Source: a bacterium (GTDB taxonomy: Bacteria > Oederibacteriota > PGYV01 > DSBP01). From it: DNA of 9,563 nt. Below are positions 1 to 5,569 of the stretch, in pieces. The position numbers were made by a program, and so were the translations under genes. The stretch covers positions 1 through 9,563 of the forward strand of contig DSBP01000151.1 of the NCBI GenBank assembly GCA_011049465.1. The letters run 5' to 3'. The notes beneath the pieces are model-generated. The model saw only the letters and a program-made list of their open reading frames with translations. It did not search any database and had not been told where the DNA came from. Every line of letters begins with the position of its first letter. Position 1 is the stretch's first letter.

Positions 1-367
1 CTGTAGGCGTTACCGTAGGTGTGACTGTAGGTGTCACTGTAGGCGTTACCGTAGGTGTGACTGTAGGTGTCACTGTAGGCGTTACCGTAGGTGTGACCGT
101 CGGCGTTACCGTAGGTGTGACTGTAGGTGTCACTGTAGGCGTTACCGTAGGTGTGACCGTCGGCGTTACAGTCTGCGTTATGGTCTGCGTTGCGGTTTCA
201 GTGACCGTAGGCGTGACTGTTTCAGTTACAGTCTGTGTCACTGTAGGTGTCACCGTCGGTGTTACTGTAGGCGTAACCGTAGGTGTCACTGTGGGTGTTA
301 CCGTCGGTGTGACTGTCGGCGTGACCGTGGGTGTAAATGTGGGCGTGACCGTGGGTGTAAATGTGGG
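1..367 (-). repeat. Coding minisatellite, TVTP linker (leftmost)
   Basis: The DNA is built of 12-bp units encoding T-V-T-P and variants (TVTQ, TVTE, TATQ, TITQ, TFTP), about 30 units in the window. Higher-order copies are visible: a 36-bp block at 2-37 recurs exactly at 38-73, and a 49-base stretch starting at 61 recurs exactly at 121 (60-bp period). Because units are multiples of 3 bp, gain or loss of copies keeps the frame. The array continues past the left edge. Confidence 0.9.
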
Positions 368-3300
368 CGATATTATTACAACTATCTGCGAATATCCTGA
401 CGGCGTTACTCCCCTCGCGTCAATAATACTGTTTAAATAGTTCCCGTAATACTTGTCTCCCAAATCCGACACCGCGCTGAAACCTATCGTGTCAAAGTTC
501 GGGTCTGACGTATTATTCCAGCCTCCTGCATAACTTACCACTATCTCATCTCCCACAAGCGAAGCTGACGCGCCGCTCACAGCGCTTGTTATCCCCGCTA
601 TCCCGCTTACTCCCGGCGGAACCTCTATCCTCACCTCTGTTATGGGCCCGTCTCCGCGCGCTATCACCCTGTACATGTAATCCGTCAAATCTCCGGCAAT
701 TGCCTGATTTGGCTGTATGTAGGCGTACGCAGCGGGCGTTGACGTGTATGTCACGGTCACCGTAGGTGTTGCTGTCAAAGTTACTGTGCTTGTGCCTGTT
801 GGGGTTACGGTCTGAGTGACTGTCTGCGTTGCCGTCTGCGTTACTGTCTGCGTTACTGTTTCTGTGACCGTAGGTGTTACAGTCTGTGTTGCTGTTGGCG
901 TTACTGTCGGCGTTACCGTCTGTGTTACTGTTGGCGTCACGGTCTCAGTGACCGTTGGTGTTACAGTCTGTGTTACTGTTGGTGTCACGGTTTCAGTAAC
1001 CGTCGGTGTCACAGTCTGTGTTACTGTCTGCGTTACTGTTCGTGTGACCGTAGGCGTTACCGAAGGTGTGACTGTCGGCGTTACCGTCGATGTAAACGTC
1101 GGAGATATTATTACAACTATCTGCGAATATCCCGAAGGCGTTACTCCCCTCGCGTCTGTTATCAGGTTCAAATACGAACCGTAATATTTGTCCCCCAAAT
1201 CCGATATTGCCCTGAATGATACTGTATCAAAATTCGGGTCAGAGGTATTGTTCCATCCCGAAGCATAACTTACCACTATCTCATCTCCCACAAGCGAAGC
1301 TGACGCTCCGCTCACAGCGCTTGACAACCCCGCTATCCCGCTTACTCCCGGCGGCACCTCTATCCTTGCCTCTGTTATGGGCCCGTCTCCGCGCGCTATC
1401 ACCCTGTATATGTAATCCGTCAAATCTCCGGCAACTGCCGTGTTTGGCTGTATGTAGGCGTACGCTGCGGGCGTTGACGTGTATGTTACTGTAACCGTAG
1501 GCGTGACTGAAGGTGTTGCCGTAGGTGTAGCTGTCTGGGTAGCTGTTTCAGTTATGGTTTGCGTGACCGTAGGTGTGACTGTCGATGTGACTGTAGGTGT
1601 AACCGTCGGTGTGACCGTCTGAGTTACCGTCGGCGTTATCGTGGGTGTTGCAGTCCGAGTAACCGTACCTGTCGGCGTAGGTGTACAGCCGCCTGACAAG
1701 ACATCAAAATTATTTACAGAAAAGTAACCTGTGGTACCTATGACATTTGACTGCGCAGCCACTCCTATATAATAATTCGCGCCAACAGCCAGGGTATAAT
1801 TGGCCAGAGCCGTCCAGTTGTTTCCGTCAGTCGAGTAATACCCGGTAAAACTGCTGCCCATTTTAAGCAGCCTCAAATATCCCGGCTCATTATTCACATA
1901 TCCCGGACCGTCCTGCGCAGTCGTGGCTCCTCCGGTTGTCTCCCTGATTTGGAACGAGTACGCATTAACACTCGCGTACATATACAGGTTTCTTGAATTC
2001 GCGGCCAGCGTCTCCCTTATCATTATTCCTGTGCCTGCCCACCCGTTAACCTCTGATACAAAATTGACCCTCAAAGTTGCGTCAATGTCACCTGATACCG
2101 GCTGATAAATATACCTGAAATTATCCGCTGTTCCCCATGTGGTCCCTGCGACCGTTATTGTAAGGCTAGTCCCCTCAATCTGGCTTCCCGCTGCCGGGCT
2201 GCCTATATCGGATGCTGTCCAGAAAGACTCAAGGACGCCGTTGTCAAAAGGGTCGCTCTGAACGCACGACGCAAAAAACGGCGTTACTGTCGGAGTGGCT
2301 GTAAATGTCGGCGTCAGAGTATGTGTATTCGTTATTGTCGGCGTCGGCGTGCACGCGCCGTACAACACGCTGAAATCATTAACTGACGCGCTGCCTGTGG
2401 CTGCCGCGTCATGGGACGTAACTGCGATCCCTATAAGATAAATATCCGAAAACCCGCTTATCGTAACATTTCCTATAGGCGTCCACGCAGTGCCGTTTGC
2501 CGAATAATATCCTGTAAAATTTGAGCCTGATTTCACAAGCCTCACATAGCCGGGAGTGCCGCTTGTATATGAGCCCGTGGGCCCGCTGTTTGTGCTCGTC
2601 CCGTCAGTTGAAACCCTGCGCTGAAAATCATAATTATTGTCCCTTGTGGCGCAGGTAAAGGCGTGCCTTGACCCGGGCGTAAGATTCTCCCTTATCATAA
2701 TCCCTGTCTTTGACCAGCCGTCTGTTGATGGCACGGAATTTACCCTGAGTGTCACATCCATATCGCCCGTTACCCTCTGAAATATGTAACGAAACCCGTC
2801 CGCTGTACCCCAGATATCAGCTCCGTTCGCGGTAATCGCGAGGCTTGTTGTCTCGCTCTGGCTCCCAAGCAAAGTTGTTCCCACATCAACGGCTGTCCAA
2901 AACGAGGCAAACGACGAATCATCAAAAGGGTCAGATTGAATACAACGCGCCTTATCAGCGCCCAGCGCCCACGCTATCGCAGCATCAAAGATATCCCAGG
3001 CATCCTGCGTGTGGACAGCGCCGGTTGTGTCGTATAAAAACAGTCCCACACGCCTCGCCGGCGCCCTGAAACTGCTGAACATAGTTGTCCCTGCCTCATA
3101 GCCAAAAACCACTGCCCTGGACGTGTTTCCCGTAAGGCTCATCACGCTGTCCGCATTGGCGTTCGGCACGCCCCAGGGCATTGTAGCTGACGAGGAAAAA
3201 ACCGTTACTGTGTTTGATTTGTCTGCCGCGAGGTAATGCTCCTCATCAAGGACATAAACCTGTGACTGAGTGGCAGTTGTGCCGTAGTGCGTGCCCGCAG

Positions 3301-4459
3301 TGGTTCCTGTCATATACATATCGTCATAAAGATATGACTCCCACGTAATAAAAGGAATTGCCAAATCACGGAATTTAATATTAACATCGCCTGACGTGAC
3401 AGTGGATGACACTATTACAAGGTCCATCCCGTCAGCGTCCGATGTCTGTGACGCGGGCCCCGTAACAACCGTCACATTATGCCCCAGTCCCGTCAGCCTG
3501 TCATATACTGCCTGGTCCCCGGAATTAAGCGCCGCGTTTCCCACAACAAACAGCATGTTTGTTTGTAAGGTAGCCGTAGGCATGGGCGTAAATGTACCTG
3601 TCGCTGTAGGCGTCGCCGTCGGTGTTATTGTCGGTGTTATTGTCGGCGTATCCGAAGATGTAAAACTCGGAGTCGCGGTCCGGGTCGCGGTAAATGTCGC
3701 AGTGGGCGTAAATGTGGGAGTGCTTTGCGACTCACATATTTCAATAAGCGACGCAGCCCAGGTAATACCGGCATCTATAGTATGACTTGTGGAATAGACT
3801 CCTGCTGTTGACGCCAGCCTCGAGCTCCCAAAACTCCGCGCGTTGCCGTTATCCGGAGCTCCGATCGTTCCCTGGCTCCATCGCTCAGTCCATCCTGAAT
3901 CAAACACAAAATTGCCGCCTGCTGTCCTTAATGCCACATGGCTGAGTATCACGGAATTCGCCGCTGTTGTTGTCAGGGAAATATTGGGATTTCCGGAGGT
4001 GTTCCCGCCTTCATTATACGCTCCAAGGCTGTCAACATTATTAAAAACCACGGCCCCCATCGCGGCCTTTCTCGAGCTTCCAAGATTTACCACAATGTTT
4101 TCCGTTCCCTGATTTGGATTCGAAAGGTACCATGTCTGGATAACAAGCGCGTTTGACTGCATATAGCTGTCAAATTTGGAAAGCGATTGGCTTCCAAACG
4201 ACACGCTTGTCACCGTGTCCTCTGTATTATGCTGTATCCCTATGCTGACAACCATCATCATCTCGGCGCCGGCGTTAACCGTATGCGCAAAGGTAAAATT
4301 CTGCGCGCTTCCGTTTGTTGATGAAGCAGAATTTACGGTTATCGCACCGAAAAGATCAGAGGAGAGAAAAAATAAAACAACAAGCAAAACCATAAGCCCC
4401 GGTTTTATGCCCGGCTTTCTCTCCCATCCTGCTCTGATAGCTTTAAGACCGCACAACAC
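1..4459 (-). CDS. Secreted multidomain surface protein with Thr/Pro repeat linkers (3' end beyond window)
   Basis: I read this frame codon by codon and found no stop from 4459 to base 2, giving at least 1,486 residues; the C-terminus lies off the left edge. With GTG 4459 as residue 1: signal peptide (basic n-region, hydrophobic core about 22-38, from LMVLLVVLFFL), N-terminal beta-rich domain (40-241), T/P linker (246-301), ThuA/GATase-like domain (302-503), lectin-like domain 1 (506-703), linker, lectin-like domain 2 (732-925), linker, module A (998-1119), TVTP/TVTQ/TVTE linker (1120-1242), module B (1243-1364), TVTP linker to the edge. The lectin-like domains show DPFD, WGTAD, GIMIRE and FTGYYS, as in DUF1349/concanavalin-like proteins. 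The inferred role is an extracellular adhesin or glycan-binding protein. The anchoring signal is not visible. The start is uncertain: GTG 4459 has AGGA 6 nt upstream, TTG 4465 has GGGAG 5 nt upstream, and ATG 4393 would remove the basic n-region. Confidence 0.88.
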   Translation of the reverse strand, partial: MLCGLKAIRAGWERKPGIKPGLMVLLVVLFFLSSDLFGAITVNSASSTNGSAQNFTFAHTVNAGAEMMMVVSIGIQHNTEDTVTSVSFGSQSLSKFDSYMQSNALVIQTWYLSNPNQGTENIVVNLGSSRKAAMGAVVFNNVDSLGAYNEGGNTSGNPNISLTTTAANSVILSHVALRTAGGNFVFDSGWTERWSQGTIGAPDNGNARSFGSSRLASTAGVYSTSHTIDAGITWAASLIEICESQSTPTFTPTATFTATRTATPSFTSSDTPTITPTITPTATPTATGTFTPMPTATLQTNMLFVVGNAALNSGDQAVYDRLTGLGHNVTVVTGPASQTSDADGMDLVIVSSTVTSGDVNIKFRDLAIPFITWESYLYDDMYMTGTTAGTHYGTTATQSQVYVLDEEHYLAADKSNTVTVFSSSATMPWGVPNANADSVMSLTGNTSRAVVFGYEAGTTMFSSFRAPARRVGLFLYDTTGAVHTQDAWDIFDAAIAWALGADKARCIQSDPFDDSSFASFWTAVDVGTTLLGSQSETTSLAITANGADIWGTADGFRYIFQRVTGDMDVTLRVNSVPSTDGWSKTGIMIRENLTPGSRHAFTCATRDNNYDFQRRVSTDGTSTNSGPTGSYTSGTPGYVRLVKSGSNFTGYYSANGTAWTPIGNVTISGFSDIYLIGIAVTSHDAAATGSASVNDFSVLYGACTPTPTITNTHTLTPTFTATPTVTPFFASCVQSDPFDNGVLESFWTASDIGSPAAGSQIEGTSLTITVAGTTWGTADNFRYIYQPVSGDIDATLRVNFVSEVNGWAGTGIMIRETLAANSRNLYMYASVNAYSFQIRETTGGATTAQDGPGYVNNEPGYLRLLKMGSSFTGYYSTDGNNWTALANYTLAVGANYYIGVAAQSNVIGTTGYFSVNNFDVLSGGCTPTPTGTVTRTATPTITPTVTQTVTPTVTPTVTSTVTPTVTQTITETATQTATPTATPSVTPTVTVTYTSTPAAYAYIQPNTAVAGDLTDYIYRVIARGDGPITEARIEVPPGVSGIAGLSSAVSGASASLVGDEIVVSYASGWNNTSDPNFDTVSFRAISDLGDKYYGSYLNLITDARGVTPSGYSQIVVIISPTFTSTVTPTVTPSVTPTVTRTVTQTVTQTVTPTVTETVTPTVTQTVTPTVTETVTPTVTQTVTPTVTPTATQTVTPTVTETVTQTVTQTATQTVTQTVTPTGTSTVTLTATPTVTVTYTSTPAAYAYIQPNQAIAGDLTDYMYRVIARGDGPITEVRIEVPPGVSGIAGITSAVSGASASLVGDEIVVSYAGGWNNTSDPNFDTIGFSAVSDLGDKYYGNYLNSIIDARGVTPSGYSQIVVIISPTFTPTVTPTFTPTVTPTVTPTVTPTVTPTVTPTVTPTVTPTVTQTVTETVTPTVTETATQTITQTVTPTVTPTVTPTVTPTVTPTVTPTVTPTVTPTVTPTVTPTVTPTVTPTVTPTVTPT
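368..733 (-). repeat. Module B, second copy of a 122-residue repeat
   Basis: The encoded module (residues 1243-1364 of the surface protein) starts AAYAYIQPN and ends SQIVVIIS. By eye it matches module A at about 108 of 122 residues with no gap, at an exact offset of 735 bp. The alternating hydrophobic pattern suggests a beta-sandwich or Ig-like stalk domain. I do not recognise a named family. Confidence 0.9.
734..1102 (-). repeat. Coding minisatellite, TVTP/TVTQ/TVTE linker between modules A and B
   Basis: The 123-codon linker has threonine at almost every second residue. The alternating third residues are P, Q and E, plus rare R, S, L and V. A 48-bp higher-order unit is seen at 921-968 and again at 969-1016 with about five base differences, encoding T-V-T-P-T-V-T-E type blocks. 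This linker is richer in Gln and Glu than the neighbouring ones. Confidence 0.85.
1103..1468 (-). repeat. Module A, first copy of a 122-residue repeat
   Basis: Residues 998-1119 of the surface protein. Conserved blocks shared with module B include AGDLTDY, RVIARGDGPITE, IEVPPGVSGIAG, LVGDEIVVSYA, GWNNTSDPNFDT and SDLGDKYYG. There are no cysteines. Substitutions are mostly conservative (V/I, S/T, S/G), as expected after a recent duplication kept under selection. Confidence 0.9.
1685..2266 (-). repeat. Lectin-like domain 2 of the surface protein
   Basis: Residues 732-925, bracketed by C732 (SCVQSDPFDN) and C925 (GGCTPT). Shared motifs with domain 1 are QSDPFD, SFWTA, WGTAD-FRYI, GTGIMIRE-L, GY-RL-K-GS-FTGYYS and VNNFDVL. 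About half the positions match domain 1. The pattern is that of DUF1349/concanavalin-like lectin-glucanase folds, which commonly bind carbohydrate; binding is inferred, not shown. Confidence 0.75.
2351..2944 (-). repeat. Lectin-like domain 1 of the surface protein
   Basis: Residues 506-703, bracketed by C506 (RCIQSDPFDD) and C703 (GACTPT), with one further internal cysteine in HAFTCATRD. It contains DIWGTADGFRYI, KTGIMIREN, FTGYYSANG and AVTSHD, typical of the DUF1349-like family. It directly follows the ThuA-like domain with no T/P linker, so the two may form one structural unit. Confidence 0.75.
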
Positions 4460-4465
4460 TCGCAA

Positions 4466-4475
4466 TCCTGCTCCC
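4466..4475 (-). promoter_or_regulatory. Ribosome binding site region of the surface-protein gene
   Basis: The minus strand carries GGGAG (4471-4475) and AGGA (4466-4469). GGGAG suits a TTG start at 4465 (5-nt spacing) and AGGA suits the GTG at 4459 (6-nt spacing). Either start retains the basic n-region of the signal peptide, which supports initiation here rather than at ATG 4393. Confidence 0.5.
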
Positions 4476-4610
4476 TTTCCCAAACTAAAAATTTATTTAA
4501 TTAAACTATTTCACGCAAAATAGAGACACCTATAACTTCACAAAACCCTTTATATTTTTCAGGTTTTGCCTCTTTTTCCCTCTTTGGGCACAACTATCCC
4601 ATATTATATA

Positions 4611-4639
4611 ATTATACATTATTAAATTAGTTAAAGCAA
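4611..4639 (-). promoter_or_regulatory. Candidate promoter of the surface-protein gene
   Basis: On the minus strand a perfect -10 box TATAAT (4611-4616) is preceded, after 17 bp, by a weak -35 TTGCTT (4634-4639; TTG matches). The region is very AT-rich, so chance matches are likely. If real, the transcript starts near 4604 and has an unusually long leader of about 145 nt. Confidence 0.4.
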
Positions 4640-4665
4640 ATTTTGATTTACCCGTACGGCCTTAT

Positions 4666-4690
4666 AAAAACCCTTTAAAATCAGGGATTT
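4666..4690 (-). terminator. Possible weak intrinsic terminator after the recombinase gene
   Basis: Immediately after the xer stop codon the minus strand reads CCCT, an 8-nt loop, AGGG and then TTTTTATAA. Flanking A and T runs can extend the stem around one bulged base. The GC core is only four pairs, so this is a weak terminator at best. Some read-through into the surface-protein gene is possible. Confidence 0.4.
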
Positions 4691-5569
4691 TTACCCCTGC
4701 TTTTTTGCCCTTGGATGCGCGTTGTTATACTCTTTTTTCAGCTTTTGTATCGATAAATGGGTGTAAATCTGGGTGGTTGAGAGGTTCGCGTGTCCCAGCA
4801 GTTCCTGGACAGAGCGCAGGTCAGCGCCCCTGTCAAGAAGGTGGGTGGCGAATGAATGGCGCAGGGTATGAGGCGTCACTTTTTTAACGATTCCGGCCGC
4901 AGCAGCGTATTTTTTTATCATAAGCTCGACAAACCTCGTTGTCAGCCTGCCGCCCCGCTTATTGATGAAAAGCGGGCCCGGGTCGCCTGCTTTCCTGAGT
5001 TCCTTTACATACGCCCGCAGTATGTCAAGCGCAGCAGTGCCCGCGGGTATCACTCTCTCCTTGTTTCCCTTGCCGAGCACTTTTATCTCTTCGTTGATAA
5101 AATCAATATTTTTCAGGTTAAGCGTTACCAGCTCATTTACCCTGATTCCCGTGGAGTACACAAGCTCAAGCATTGCCCTGTCCCTCAGCGAGATAAAATC
5201 CGCGCCTGACGCCGCGGATAAAAGAACGTCTGTCTCTTTTTCCGTCAAAAAATCAGGAAGGCGCTTGTCCCTTTTTGGTGTTAATATCCCGGAAAACGGG
5301 TTGAAACCCGCTGTTTTGCGCCTCACGAGGAACCTGTAAAAACCCCTCAACGCCGCTATTTTTCTGGCAATGGAATTTTTAGAGGTTTTTTTCAGGCTTA
5401 AAGCCTCTATGTATTTTCTTATCCTGCCGCTGTCAGCCTCAATTCCCTTATTAAAAACAATAAACTGCCTGATATCCCGGCCATAGCCTTTAATTGTGTT
5501 TGGCGAGTAATTTCTGCCTGCCTCAAGAAACCTAAGAAAATCCGCTGCCGCGCCTTCGCTATTCCCCAT
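4691..5569 (-). CDS. xerC: Site-specific tyrosine recombinase, XerC/XerD family
   Basis: A 292-residue integrase of normal Xer length. Xer recombinases resolve chromosome dimers at dif near the division site. The N-terminal SAM-like core-binding domain covers about residues 5-95, including the hallmark SPNTIKGY. The catalytic domain follows and contains the full active-site set, numbered from ATG 5569: R143 (TGIRVNEL), K167 (LGKGNKER), H234 and R237 (TPHTLRHSFATHLL), H260 (LLGHANLSTTQ) and nucleophile Y269 (IYTHL). The ATG is chosen because it gives the usual Xer N-terminus and overlaps topA by only 11 bp. An upstream GTG at 5599 would add ten basic residues but has no ribosome binding site. 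The ATG itself has only a weak AAGAAGAG 10 nt upstream, so translational coupling to topA is likely. XerC is assigned by synteny with topA; sequence alone does not separate XerC from XerD or a single-recombinase system. Confidence 0.93.
   Translation of the reverse strand: MGNSEGAAADFLRFLEAGRNYSPNTIKGYGRDIRQFIVFNKGIEADSGRIRKYIEALSLKKTSKNSIARKIAALRGFYRFLVRRKTAGFNPFSGILTPKRDKRLPDFLTEKETDVLLSAASGADFISLRDRAMLELVYSTGIRVNELVTLNLKNIDFINEEIKVLGKGNKERVIPAGTAALDILRAYVKELRKAGDPGPLFINKRGGRLTTRFVELMIKKYAAAAGIVKKVTPHTLRHSFATHLLDRGADLRSVQELLGHANLSTTQIYTHLSIQKLKKEYNNAHPRAKKQG

Larger units (their letters stand above)
4460..4690. other. AT-rich intergenic region between xer and the surface-protein gene
   Basis: This 231-bp stretch holds no gene I can support. 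It contains the possible terminator and promoter listed separately, the palindrome CCGTACGG near 4652-4659, and a small inverted repeat CTATTT/AAATAG (4506-4511 and 4518-4523, 6-nt loop) in the putative leader. A polypurine tract lies on the minus strand around 4568-4586. Confidence 0.7.

Noticed and set aside
1..367. CRISPR-like array
   Set aside because: Repeats are 12-bp coding units directly abutting one another with no unique spacers, and the frame is maintained throughout.
21..440. Plus-strand open frame encoding a VGVT repeat protein
   Set aside because: It is the complement of the minus-strand TVTP repeats, which rarely give stops on the other strand. The minus frame continues through recognisable domains; the plus frame does not.
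816..1184. Second plus-strand VGVT-type open frame
   Set aside because: Same explanation: antisense of the linker between modules A and B, running a little into module A.
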